From NCBI GenBank assembly GCA_033398695.1, contig CM065815.1:103010501-103074500 (forward strand): a stretch of DNA of 64,000 nucleotides. The letters are read 5' to 3'. Below the pieces are notes generated by a model. The model was not told the origin of the DNA and did no database searches. It saw only the letters and a program-made list of their open reading frames with translations. The stretch's first letter is position 1. The number at the start of each line of letters is the position of its first letter. The stretch is from Orobanche coerulescens. Its lineage: Eukaryota; Streptophyta; Magnoliopsida; Lamiales; Orobanchaceae. The position numbers and the translations under genes are program-made. Shown here one piece after another: positions 33,753-44,346 of this stretch.

Positions 33753-34781
33753 TGATCGGACTCGGAATAACGTAGACGTGTCGACATGCATACGTAGTAT
33801 GCACCATGCATACTAAAGTCATGAATTACATTCGGCCGCCCCATTCCCCAACACCATGAAGATTTTGTCACAATTGTTATCTTTTCATTACAAGGTCTTC
33901 ACAAATCTTTGTCAAAGATCATCACAAAGATTCCACCCCCACATCACAAACACATCGCCCCCCCCCCCTACCATTTTGTTCAAGAATGTCACTTTCAAAG
34001 ATTTCCTTTGATATTGTCCCTACCTTAAGATACCTTCCCCACCATTACTACAAATCATGCTTGAAAGGGACCCTACTTGTCTTCATATCTTTCACAAGAT
34101 AATGAAGATATCCTCCTTCCCCACCTTCTTTAAAAATCGGCCAAGACAAAAATAAAGACCCCATCTTCATATCTTATCTAGTCCAAGATCCATGAAGATC
34201 ATGTCCTAAATAAATCATCCAAGTCTCCCCACAAAATCGGCCGAAATTTCCCATGGATAAAGACTTTCATCAAGTCTTTTTCTACATGTCAAAGTCATAC
34301 ATATTACATTCCAAGATACTTGAAGATTGTCCAAAATCTTTCCTCCCCCACACCACATTTCGGCCGAACATGAGGAAGCTTGGTGGCTCGTTTTTTTCTT
34401 GTTGTTTTTGTATCATTATCCTTGTATACTACTATATATAGTAGTCCATTTGGTGATTGTAAGATATCTTGAAAGTAATAAACCTTGTATTTCTTTGAAA
34501 TATACGTTGAACGAGTTCAACAAACTTTAGTTATTGTTTCGACGCGTCTCGAGATTTTAACTTGATCAATTCTCAATAGGTCTTGAGAAGAGATTACTTT
34601 TATCGAGTTATAGGTCTAGTTCGATAAAACACATCCAAATCCGTATACACTACTACCTCACGGCCGAACTCCATTCAATTTCGGTCATTCCCTTGTAATT
34701 TTCGAGTAATACTTTGATAATTGTCAAGACATAATAATCTTCCGTTGTATTTCATACGCATTACTTACGTAATTCGTATCA
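33677..34781 (+). repeat. 3' LTR of non-autonomous CRM-like element
   Basis: 1105 bp, TGATACGAAAAC to TTCGTATCA. The palindromic TATA is at 34428-34445. Sequence right of it is copia-derived. Confidence 0.9.
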
Positions 34782-36115
34782 ATAATGCTCTCAGTCTCTC
34801 ATCCTCTGAGTAGCATTCGAGGGCATATTCCTAACAATCTCCTACTTACACTCAATGCCACAAACTATGGTATCTAGTACCCATACTCTCCAAATGTCTC
34901 TCTAGGACCATCTGAGATAGTGTCTTGGTCAGTGGATTAACAACGTTATTTGCTGTGTCTACTCTCTGCAGTGTAACATTCTCTTTTTTCTGAATGGTTT
35001 TTCTAACAAAATATTTTTTCTCTCAATATGTTTGGTATTGTGGTGAGCCCTAGGATCTTTAGCATGTGTAACAGCTACGTCATTGTCGCAAAACAGCGCC
35101 ACACGCTGATCTGAGTAAGGGGCCACTTGAAGTTCCTCATTACACTTCTTAATCCAAAATCCTTCATTTGCGGCCTCCATGGCTTCCTGATATTTGGCTT
35201 GATATGTGGAAATTGTAGTCGCACTTTTCTTGGCACTTCTCCAAGATACTGCTCCACCATTCAGAGTAAAGGTATACCCTGATGTGGTCATTTTCACATC
35301 CATGTCTCCCAAAAATCCGAGTCCGTATAACCCTCCACTATAAGTTCTCCACCGCTGTATATGGGAACTAGGTCTTTAGTCCACTTCAGATACTTAAGAA
35401 TGTTCTTTACAGCCGTCCAACATTCCTGCTCTGAATTTGACTGAAAATGACTTACTATATGCTCACAGCATAGGCAATGTCCGGTCTAGTACAAATCATA
35501 GCTTACATGAGGATACCCACTGCCGAAGTATAGGGTACCTTACTCATTTCCTTTATGTCTTCCTTATTTTGAGGACACATTTCTAAGAAAAGTTTTATGC
35601 CATGTCGCATAGGCAGGAACCCTTTTTTAGAATCTTCCAACCTAAATCTTTTTAGGATCTTTTCTATATAGAGGGCTCCAGAAAGACCTAACATTCTCTT
35701 TTCTCTATCTCGGTAGAGATGAATACCCATAATATAGGTAGCTTCTACCAAGTATTTCATGGAGAACTCACTAGAAAGACAAGCTTTCACAGAATTGAGC
35801 ATTTCTACGTCGTTTTCAGTAAGTAGAATGTCATCTATATATATAATATTAAGAATGCAATTTTGCTCCCACTAGCCTTCTTCAAAACACAGGGCTACTC
35901 TTTGTTTTGGAAAAAATCAAACTCTTTGAATGTCTCGTTAAAATGAAGATTCCAACTTCGCGAAGCTTGCTTCAGTCCATAAATGGCACGCAGAAGCTTG
36001 CATACTTTTTGAATATCGATATGAATCCCTTAGTCTGTTCTATATAGATCTCCTCGAGGAATCAATTTAGGAATGCCATTTTCACATCCACTTGCCATAT
36101 TTCATAATCTAAGTG
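34782..36115 (-). pseudogene. Ty1/copia RT-RNase H remnant with LTR start
   Basis: On the minus strand, from 36115 leftward: the RT block WQVDVKMAFLN, then MLNSVKACLSSEFSMKYL and GIHLYRDREKRMLGLS, then the RNase H region (GYTFTLNGGAVSWRSAKKSA, ALFCDNDVAV, NTKHIE). It is broken by several stops and frameshifts. At 34836 a copia-type LTR start (TGTTAGGAATATGCCC) appears after a purine-rich GGAGAT, and only 55 bp of it remain before the neighbouring LTR at 34781. The upstream part of pol is cut at 36115 by a Tekay-like LTR. The lineage is not assigned. Confidence 0.8.
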
Positions 36116-36971
36116 TGTAAAACCCATACTTTTAAATAATATAAAATGCTATAGTTTACATAACTAAACATAGGTTTAGTTATGATTACAAAATACACTT
36201 TAACAAAAACCAAAATAGTTATCAGAATTTTACAAACTGGTGTTACCATATTACATATCAAAACCATAGTATAAGGGGAAGGAACACACACACAAAGATT
36301 AATCTAAGTCTTCCAAAAGGTCTTCACTAGCATATGACTCATAGTCCTTAGCTTCCGAACCTGAGTATATAGCATTTAAACAAAACAATACGTAAGACAT
36401 ACATCTCGTGAGATACATGGGCTTAAACCCAACAAAACATTTGAAATATAAGCAATAACTTTTATAAACATGGGCAAATCATTAATACCATAACATATGG
36501 GGAGTCTATACCCCTTGTTGCTAACTACCAACTCATCATGTGGGGAGTTCATACCCCTTGCTGGTACACTACCGACTCCTTACTAACCACGGGAGTGCTA
36601 ATGTCTTGAGGTCGCTAGACAACTACTTCGCGACGGGAGGTACCATCCCAGTTGTGTCTTTCTTGTCCCATTACGGGGACGAGTCCGGATCTTTCTAAAA
36701 CAATAGATGCATCTATAATATAAAACATATACATAAGCTCATTCATAACCAATGGCACTTGGCCAAACTTGGATAATAAGCAATTGTAAACTTTAATAAA
36801 TAAAATTTACATGCTATAAGTGTTCAAAACAATAGTATTAGCAATGCCTTCAAACGACTTATCAAACAATAAGCATTGATCAATTACCAAAAACATTTGA
36901 TCATGAGGAAAACACATTTATAGTTGAAAACTTGTGTTGCTATACACCCATTCAAAATCCAACATGTACTC
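36116..36971 (-). repeat. Tekay-like LTR, left part (split by Sirevirus insertion)
   Basis: It starts TGTAAAACCC, close to the TGTAACACCC of the other Tekay-type LTRs. It carries tandem GGGGAGTTCATACCCCTT-like units (36499-36600) at the place where the others carry 77- or 108-bp repeats. The text ...CATG/TACTC at 36971 continues at 57216-57221 as TACTCACCTT, which looks like one sequence interrupted. With 57216-59286 it makes an LTR of about 2.9 kb, minus orientation. Confidence 0.65.
36967..36971. other. Left TSD tactc of Sirevirus composite
   Basis: Identical to 57216-57220. Confidence 0.88.
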
Positions 36972-38173
36972 AGTTGGGATAACAATAACCCTGTATCGAT
37001 GCTGTTTGAATAAACAACCCTGTATCGATCGTATTGTCAGAATGTTTTGACAATATGCCAAATCCTGGATACTGCCTCTAGCTGTATCGAAAAGCTGATC
37101 AAGTATCAAACCATGTATCGAAGACCTCTCGCAGTCCCAACCATACAGTATATTGATCATACAACAAAGAGTCCCGCAAAGCTAAAGTATGGAATCTGTC
37201 TCGAATATCAATACAGTGATCCTTCCATACAGCTCTCAACAGGACAAGAAGGAATCTTCAGTATTCGCTAGAAGTCAAATCCCGTTGATAAATAAGTATT
37301 TAAATACTAAAGGATAAAGTATCTAAATATTGTAAGTTAGAAGATCTTCAAATCCCGCAATATCCGGATCTTAGTCAAATATCAGTTGTCGCAAAATCTT
37401 GCCTAATGGATATATTTCAAACGGATATATTTCAGAAGCTATATATATCTCCAGAGTTTGAAGATCATCAACCAACGAAAGAACGACTGAAAATCTACAG
37501 ATTATTCACGACTTACAAAAGAACAAAGCTTACAAGAAATATTCAGAGAAAAACATATCTCCCCAAGCTTTCTGCTATTCAGATAGAAGAGATATATAGT
37601 GCTCAAACCTTGAACAACACATTATCAGCTTAAAGCCCAGAAAGTCATAGCTGTTGTTCAAACCCTGTTCTATCTTTGAACAAACTCATATCAGCCCTGT
37701 GTGGACTGAGAAATCCTTGCTACTCCCGAACTGTGTGTGACGGACTTGCATTGAAGAAGACGAAGCTTCATAACTATGTGTGAAGAAGCCAGTCAAGTGT
37801 TAGCTCAAACCAATCTATGTGAACGGTTGAAAGCTAAGATCTTTATATCAATCTTTGTGAATGATATATTGATTAAGTGTTGTTATAATTACGTAGTTGT
37901 GTACGCAGTAATTATAATAAACATTTTACTCATGTGTGGAGGACCAGTGGACGTAGAGGGGTTTACCTCGAACCACTTTAAATATTGTGTTATTTACCTT
38001 CTGCCTTTATTGTTTTATTAACTGTGATTATTTAAGTATACACTGCATACCGAGTTGCTGTATCCTCAGCAACTTACTGTATTTAAGACTTCCGCTACAC
38101 ACTCAGATTTAAAAACCGTATAGCTTGTTTAAAACACTTTCCAAGCTGTATCCAGTATACTTAGTGGCCAACA
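36972..38173 (+). repeat. First (5') LTR of Sirevirus element
   Basis: About 1202 bp. The first base is mutated (AGTTGGGATAAC instead of TGTTGGGATAAC); it ends GGCCAACA. The LTRs are rich in TGTATCGA-type words. Confidence 0.88.
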
Positions 38174-38175
38174 AG

Positions 38176-38187
38176 TGGTATCGGAGC
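38176..38187 (+). other. Primer-binding site of Sirevirus element
   Basis: TGGTATCGGAGC two bases after the LTR: an initiator-Met tRNA type site. Confidence 0.9.
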
Positions 38188-38283
38188 AGTTGATTCTAAA
38201 AAGAATCAGTCGTATTTTTAACCGAATCAGATCCAAAATCACTTATTTTTATAAAATAGTCTTTTTCATTCCTACATTCTCAT

Positions 38284-38979
38284 ATGGATACATCAATGAT
38301 CAATAAAGTTCCTATGTTCTCTATTAATGAGTTTGATGATTGGAGAATCAGGATGGAGGCTCATCGTGCAGCAATGCACAAAGAGATGATTTTTGTTATA
38401 CAGGATGGCCACATCAAGATAATGAAGGTAAATACGGCCGCAAGGATTGAAGGCCAAGCCCATGCTGAGATGCTCGAGAAGGAGCACGATCAATGGACTA
38501 TAGACGAAAGAAAGCGCGCCAACCTCGACAATGTTGCGAAGAATACGCTGTTTGTCACCCTCAACAAAGGCACATTCTCGAAGGTAAAGAGCTGTAAAAC
38601 AGCCAAGGATATCTGGGATAAACTCAAGTTGATTTGTGAGGGAACTGAGCTCTCAAAAGAAAATAAAATTTCCAAATTAACTCAGCAATTTGAATTTTTG
38701 GAAATGAAACCAACTGAAACACTTGAGGAACTTGACGTCAGATTCACTTGAATTGTTGGTGAACTTGAAGCTCTGGGCAAAATTTATACTCAATGGGAGA
38801 AAAACTTAAAATATTTTCAGATCTCTCCCTGCCCAATGGGACATCAAGACCACAACTATGCGTGTGTCATGTAACCTTAGTGAAATATCTACTTTTGATC
38901 TCTTTTCTGACCTCAAAACTTTTGAGTACGATATAGACATGAGAGAGAAAGCTGAAGAATCTCCCGCTAGGACTACAAC
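38284..38979 (+). pseudogene. Sirevirus gag, N-terminal part
   Basis: ATG 38284 opens a copia gag (UBN2-type): the MFSINEFDDWRIRMEAH start, KTAKDIWDKLKLICEGTE in the middle and ETLEELDVRF before a TGA at 38749. The TGA fits CGA to TGA. The frame then continues with IVGELEALGKIYT, shifts once near 38815, and reaches the nested element at 38980. The other half of gag resumes at 45117. It would form the virus-like particle shell. Confidence 0.8.
38975..38979. other. Left TSD acaac of nested CRM-like element
   Basis: acaac here equals 45112-45116. Confidence 0.95.
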
Positions 38980-39915
38980 TGATACGATATCTAATATTCC
39001 AATCGAAGAAGCTCCAATAAAAATCGACGTCCACGACGATACGCATGGCCATGCATCATTATACTTGGGAGAAAAGAATACGCGGATTGGAGTTACGTTG
39101 TTAACCGGAGTAATGTAAAACTTGACGACGGGATCGGTCCAAAAGCATGAAGATCGGCCAAAACATGCTTGAAAGGGACCCTTTATCTTCATATCTTTCA
39201 CAAGATAAGTGAAGATAACCTCCTTCCCCACCTTCTTTGAAAATCGGCCAAGACAACAAACAAAGTCCCCACCTCCATATCTTATCTAGTCCAAAATCCA
39301 TGAAAGATATCATGTCCTAAATAAATCATCAAGTTTCCCCACAAAATCGGCCATATTATACCTTGAGAAAGACTTTCATCAAGTCACCATCACCTAAGAC
39401 TTTCATCAAGTCACCATCACCTAATAAAACCAAATTCACCATATTTTCTCCTTCCCCACAAAATCGATCCAAAGCATGAGATTTGAGGAAGATTGTCATC
39501 AAGTATTTCGGCCGATTGGTGTGTTGCTAGGAAGTTACGTTTTCTCGTTTTATTGTACTTTCTTACGGTTAGAAACTAATATATATAGTAGTGCTCGTTG
39601 TATTGTAAAATATCTTGAAAGTAATAAACCTTGTATTTCCTTTGAAATATACGTTGAACGAGTTCAACAAACTTTAGTTATTGTTTCGACGCGTCTCGAG
39701 ATTTTAACTTGATCAATTCTCAATAGGTCTTGGGAAAAGATTACCTTTATCGAGTTATAGGTCTAGTTCGATAAAACACATCAAACTCCGTATATCATAC
39801 TACCTCACGGCCGAATCCCATTAAATTCGTCCATCCCCTTTTAATTTTGATCAATATTGTGAACGTGATAATCTTCCGTTGTGTTTTATACGCATTACTT
39901 ACGTAATTCGTATCA
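38980..39915 (+). repeat. 5' LTR of CRM-like element
   Basis: TATA region near 39583-39596 (one arm of the palindrome is mutated here). A 30-bp duplication (GACTTTCATCAAGTCACCAT twice, 39371-39418) lies upstream. The poly(A)-type AATAAA is at 39622. The first 140 bp carry the intact version of the pol tail frame. Confidence 0.93.
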
Positions 39916-39919
39916 TAAG

Positions 39920-39930
39920 TGGTATCGGAG
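39920..39930 (+). other. Primer-binding site of CRM-like element
   Basis: TGGTATCGGAG, four bases after the LTR end. Confidence 0.88.
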
Positions 39931-39966
39931 ACATTTGTCTCACAGTTCTCGACATTACTCAAGAAG

Positions 39967-42900
39967 ATGGCTTTCACCGATGAAGAAGTAGCACAACTAC
40001 GTGACGTCCTTCGCGGCTTACCGGAGCCCAGAATCCATGCACGACGAGGACATGACACCATGCATGCACCACGACATGTGGATGAATACAAGACCAGCGA
40101 ACTTCCGGAGTTCGTAGGCGGCACCGATCCCGAGGTTTATTTGGAGTGGGAAAGAAAAATTGAACGAATGTTTGAGTTCAAGGATCTCAATGACGAGGTA
40201 CGTTGCAAGTACGCGATTCTCAAACTTGGAAAGGGAGCTTCCCTTTGGTTTGAGCGAATGAAGACACAAAGAATTTGTGCCGGAAAAGAGAGGATACGTT
40301 CGTGGGATTCCCTAAAAAGGAAACTACGAAAAAGATATGTCCCGACTACACACAAGTTAAGCTTGTATCGAAAAATTTCTGACCTCACGCACGGAAAGCT
40401 AAGTGTCGAGGAGTACATCGAGGAGTTTGAAAACTTATCCTTAATGGGAGAACTTGAAGAAAGCGAAGAATTGCGGATGTCCCGTTTCCTACGAGGTTTG
40501 AACAAAAATATTGCTAATTCCGTGGAACTCTACCCCTATTCCGACTTTGATACTTTATGCGGACTTTGCATAAAGTTGGAAAATCAAAACAAAACAAAAC
40601 TCTCTAAACCCGAATTCCCACCTAAATACGGAAATACCAACTTTGGCGCGAGTTCTAGCTCGTTTCCAAAAACTGTCACCACAAGCCAACCCGTTACTAC
40701 CATTCCAAAAACTCCTATCACACCAAAAGAAACAAGCCTATCTAAAGTCCGGTGTTTCAAATGTCAAGGATTTGGACACTATCAAAGTGCTTGTCCAAAT
40801 CGGAGGATTGTGACGTTACGAGAAGCCATAGCCGCCCGAGAGGAATTACTAGCCGAAGAAGAAAGAGTTGGAGACGTTTTTAACTTAGAAGCTGACGAAG
40901 AAGAAGAAGAATGCGAGGCATACGATGCCCCGAACTATGACACGAACCTCGTCCTTCGCATGTTACAAACGAAGGCCGCCCCAAGTGACGAAGAACAACG
41001 AGACCAAATCTTCCACACGAAGTGTCGTGTCGGAGATAAATGGTGTAGCTTGATCATTGACGGTGGAAGTTGTACAAACGTGGCATCAAGCGAGATGGTC
41101 TCAAAACTCGGTTTGATCACCACGGCCCATCCTAAGCCGTATGCACTCCATTGGCTCGATGATGGAAACAAGGTGAAAGTATCAAGGCAAGTGAAGGTCG
41201 GACTCACCATGGGTTCGTATGGCGATGATATTACATGCGATGTACTACCGATGGACGCATGTCACGTGTTATTAGGAAGACCTTGGTTATTTGATAGGGA
41301 CGTACTACATCGAGGGAGGAGTAACGAGTATGAGTTACGTGACAAAGGTAAAAAAATTGTTCTTAAACCTATGTCACCTCAAGCTATCCGGACGATGAGT
41401 TCGAAAAAAGTCGAAGGACCGAAACTTACGATGTTTGCAAACGAGAAAGAAGTCGAACACGCCATTGACGATGGCGAACGTGTTTATTTGATGATGATCA
41501 AAGAGGTCCGAAATCTTGCCACCAAATCACACCATGAAGAAAAGATAGATGCACTATTACACGAGTTTTCGGACGTATTTCCCGAAGACTTGTCGGTAGG
41601 ATTACCACCTATCCGCGGAATTGAACACCAGATTGATCTTATACCGGGAGCTCCATTACCGAACAAAGCGGCGTATCGTTGTAATCCCGAAGAAACCAAA
41701 GAACTACAACGTCAAATTGATGAACTCATGAATCACGGATATGTCCGAGAAAGGTTAAGTCCGTGTGCGGTTCCAGTTCTACTTGTACCAAAAAAAGACG
41801 GATCGTGGCGAATGTGTATTGACAGTAGAGCCGTGAATAACATCACCGTCAAGTATCGGTTCCCCATCCCGAGACTAGACGACATGTTGGACGAGTTACA
41901 TGGCTCGGTTATATTTTCCAAAGTTGATTTACGGAGCGGATACCATCAAATCCGCATGCGAGAGGGAGACGAATGGAAAACGGCGTTTAAAACAAAGAAT
42001 GGACTTTACGAATGGGTTGTGATGCCATTCGGCCTCACCAACGCCCCGAGCACTTTTATGAGGTTGATGAACGAGGTTCTCAAACCTTTCTTGGGAAAGT
42101 TTGTTGTCGTATACTTAGACGACATCTTGATCTACAGTCGATCCTTAGAGGAACATCTCGAACATTTGCGGCACGTATTTGAAACACTAAGGGAACAGAA
42201 ACTTTATGGAAAGCGGGAGAAGTGTACTTTCCTAGTCGAGAGTCTTGTCTTTCTCGGCTATGTTGTTTCAAAAGACGGAGTTTCGGTCGACCAAGAGAAG
42301 ATCGCAGCAATCAAGTCGTGGCCGACCCCAAAGACAATCACGGAGGTACGATCATTTCATGGCCTCGCTTCTTTTTACCGACGATTCATACGGGACTTTA
42401 GCACCATCTCCAGCCCGATCACGGAGTGTCTAAAAAAAGGAACCTTTGCATGGAACGAGGCGGCCCAAAAGGCTTTTGAAAAATTAAAGGGAAAGTTATG
42501 TGAAGCGCCGATTTTGACGTTACCCGATTTTTCACAACCGTTTGAGGTGGAATGCGACGCTAGCGGAGTTGGAATCGGGGCAGTGCTTATCCAAAGAGGC
42601 CGTCCCATCGCCTATTTTTCGGAGAAATTAAGTGGCGCCCGAGTGAATTATTGTACTTACGACAAGGAGTTCTATGCTATCGTGAGAGCACTCGATCATT
42701 GGAGTCATTATCTACGTTCGAAACATTTCGTGCTGCACTCGGATCACGAGTCGTTGAAATACATCAACGGACAAAGTAAACTAAGCCCGAGGCATGCAAA
42801 ATGGGTGGAATTTTTACAATCTTTTCACTTTTCATCCAAGTACAAAGACGGGAAGAGTAATATAGTGGCGGATGCACTATCAAGACGGTATGCCTTACTG

Positions 42901-44346
42901 TCGATGCTAGATGTTCGTTTGTTGGGATTCGAGACTTTGAAAGATCATTACAGCGACGATTTAGACTTCGGGGAAATTTTTAACCGTTGTAAAACGGCCC
43001 CGTACGAGGAATTTGTTTTACAGGATGGCTTTCTTTTCAAGGGAAATAAATTATGTGTGCCAAGACATACAATTCAGGAATTCTTTGGTTCGGGAGGCGC
43101 ACGGAGGAGGACTAGCCGGTCACTTGGCTCGACCAAGACTGTAGAAGTGCTAAAAGAACATTTCTTTTGGCCAAAGATGTATGGTGACGTAAGCACAATC
43201 GTGAATAAATGCGTCACTTGTCACATGATGAAAAGTTCGTTCAAGTCGAGTACATACATGCCGTTGCCAATACCGTTACGACCATGGGAGGATGTCTCGA
43301 TGGATTTTATTGTGGCTTTACCTCGTACTCAACGAGGCAAAGACTCGATCATGGTGGTCGTCGACCGTTTTTCGAAAATGGCTCACTTTATAGCATGCCA
43401 CAAAACCGATGATGCAAGCAATGTGGCGGACTTGTACTTCCGGGAAGTAGTTCGTTTACACGGAGTTCCAAAAACTATCGTGTCGGATCGAGATTCCAAA
43501 TTTACGAGTTACTTCTGGAATACTTTATGGAGGAAAGTGGGTACTAAACTCCTATTCAGTACTTCACATCACCCACAAACCGATGGACAGACCGAGGTAA
43601 CCAATCGAACTTTGGGAGCATTATTGCGAGGATTGGTAAATAAAACACAGAAGGATTGGGACGTTAAACTTGCTCATGCGGAATTCGCATACAACCGATC
43701 ACCCGGTTATGCCACGGCCCATTCACCTTTTGAAGTAGTATACGGATTAAATCCGCACTTGCCCTTGGACTTGATTCCCTTACCGAGTAACGAGTTGGTT
43801 CACAAAGACGCCGAAGCAAAACTCAAATCAATGATGAAGTTACATGAAAAGATACGGGAACGGATTAAAGAAGTGAATGAAATATACAAACGGAAGTCGA
43901 ACAAAAATAAAAAAGCGAGATTATTTGATGTTGGCGACTTAGTTTGGATACATTTGAGAAAAGAGAGATTCCCAAGCAAACGGAAGAACAAATTGATGCC
44001 GAGAGCCGAAGGTCCGTACAAAATTGTGGAAAAAGTGAACGACAACGCATACAAAGTCGAACTTCCGGGCGAATACGGAGTACACGCGACATTCAACGTA
44101 GGTGATCTATCGCCTTACCTTGACGACGATGGCATTACGGAATTGAGGTCAATTCCTTTCAAAGAAGGAGGGAATGATACGATATCTAATATTCCAATCG
44201 AAGAAGCTCCAATAAAAAATCGACGTCCACGACGATACGCATGGCCATGCATCATTATACTTGGGAGAAAAGAATACGCGGATTGGAGTTACGTTGTTAA
44301 CCGGAGTAACGTAAAACTTGACGACGGGATCGGTCCAAAAGCATGA
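39967..44346 (+). CDS. CRM-like gag-pol polyprotein, 1459 aa, ends inside 3' LTR
   Basis: I take ATG 39967 (MAFTDEEVAQLRDVL) as the start; the open frame extends further up only into the primer-binding site. Domains: gag (to about residue 250); a CCHC knuckle CFKCQGFGHYQSAC (about 263); protease LIIDGGSCTNV (about 363); RT with YLDDILIYS (about 716); RNase H with VECDASG (about 862) and ADALSR (about 968); integrase with core residues in SMDFI, SDRDSKF and QTDGQTE. The HHCC finger should lie at about 43081-43128. Its two His are missing because some 14 residues are read in a wrong frame between a one-base gain near 43084 and a one-base loss near 43124. The other frame there still shows HGGGLAGH. 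The last 57 codons are LTR-encoded and also shifted by one extra A at 44214-44219. Confidence 0.92.
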   Translation: MAFTDEEVAQLRDVLRGLPEPRIHARRGHDTMHAPRHVDEYKTSELPEFVGGTDPEVYLEWERKIERMFEFKDLNDEVRCKYAILKLGKGASLWFERMKTQRICAGKERIRSWDSLKRKLRKRYVPTTHKLSLYRKISDLTHGKLSVEEYIEEFENLSLMGELEESEELRMSRFLRGLNKNIANSVELYPYSDFDTLCGLCIKLENQNKTKLSKPEFPPKYGNTNFGASSSSFPKTVTTSQPVTTIPKTPITPKETSLSKVRCFKCQGFGHYQSACPNRRIVTLREAIAAREELLAEEERVGDVFNLEADEEEEECEAYDAPNYDTNLVLRMLQTKAAPSDEEQRDQIFHTKCRVGDKWCSLIIDGGSCTNVASSEMVSKLGLITTAHPKPYALHWLDDGNKVKVSRQVKVGLTMGSYGDDITCDVLPMDACHVLLGRPWLFDRDVLHRGRSNEYELRDKGKKIVLKPMSPQAIRTMSSKKVEGPKLTMFANEKEVEHAIDDGERVYLMMIKEVRNLATKSHHEEKIDALLHEFSDVFPEDLSVGLPPIRGIEHQIDLIPGAPLPNKAAYRCNPEETKELQRQIDELMNHGYVRERLSPCAVPVLLVPKKDGSWRMCIDSRAVNNITVKYRFPIPRLDDMLDELHGSVIFSKVDLRSGYHQIRMREGDEWKTAFKTKNGLYEWVVMPFGLTNAPSTFMRLMNEVLKPFLGKFVVVYLDDILIYSRSLEEHLEHLRHVFETLREQKLYGKREKCTFLVESLVFLGYVVSKDGVSVDQEKIAAIKSWPTPKTITEVRSFHGLASFYRRFIRDFSTISSPITECLKKGTFAWNEAAQKAFEKLKGKLCEAPILTLPDFSQPFEVECDASGVGIGAVLIQRGRPIAYFSEKLSGARVNYCTYDKEFYAIVRALDHWSHYLRSKHFVLHSDHESLKYINGQSKLSPRHAKWVEFLQSFHFSSKYKDGKSNIVADALSRRYALLSMLDVRLLGFETLKDHYSDDLDFGEIFNRCKTAPYEEFVLQDGFLFKGNKLCVPRHTIQEFFGSGGARRRTSRSLGSTKTVEVLKEHFFWPKMYGDVSTIVNKCVTCHMMKSSFKSSTYMPLPIPLRPWEDVSMDFIVALPRTQRGKDSIMVVVDRFSKMAHFIACHKTDDASNVADLYFREVVRLHGVPKTIVSDRDSKFTSYFWNTLWRKVGTKLLFSTSHHPQTDGQTEVTNRTLGALLRGLVNKTQKDWDVKLAHAEFAYNRSPGYATAHSPFEVVYGLNPHLPLDLIPLPSNELVHKDAEAKLKSMMKLHEKIRERIKEVNEIYKRKSNKNKKARLFDVGDLVWIHLRKERFPSKRKNKLMPRAEGPYKIVEKVNDNAYKVELPGEYGVHATFNVGDLSPYLDDDGITELRSIPFKEGGNDTISNIPIEEAPIKNRRPRRYAWPCIIILGRKEYADWSYVVNRSNVKLDDGIGPKA
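44160..44174 (+). other. Polypurine tract inside the pol frame
   Basis: AAAAGAAGGAGGGAA-type tract just before the 3' LTR. It encodes KEGGN, so it is constrained both as primer and as protein. Confidence 0.85.

Larger units (their letters stand above)
30896..34781 (+). mobile_element. Non-autonomous CRM-like Ty3 element with gag-like and acidic ORF, no pol
   Basis: LTRs 30896-31989 and 33677-34781 both start TGATACGAAAA and end TCGTATCA, so they carry 8-bp terminal inverted repeats. The last ~400 bp of each LTR is nearly the same as in the full CRM-like element at 38980-45111. A TGGTATCGGAGC primer-binding site follows the 5' LTR and a polypurine tract precedes the 3' LTR. The inside has a short gag start, then a different gag-like and acidic frame, then about 80 bp homologous to the end of the full element's pol. 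The flanking 5-mers (attcc and ataat) differ, so no TSD is seen. It is inferred to be moved by the proteins of its CRM-like relatives. Confidence 0.85.

Noticed and set aside
37406..38021. 75- and 81-aa ORFs present in all three Sirevirus LTRs
   Set aside because: They appear three times only because the LTR does; no domain is seen, the text is AT-driven, and the copies carry a random mix of changes.
38858..39118. 86-aa ORF crossing the Sirevirus gag / CRM-like LTR boundary
   Set aside because: Its first half is gag and its second half is the LTR-encoded pol tail; the fusion is an accident of insertion.
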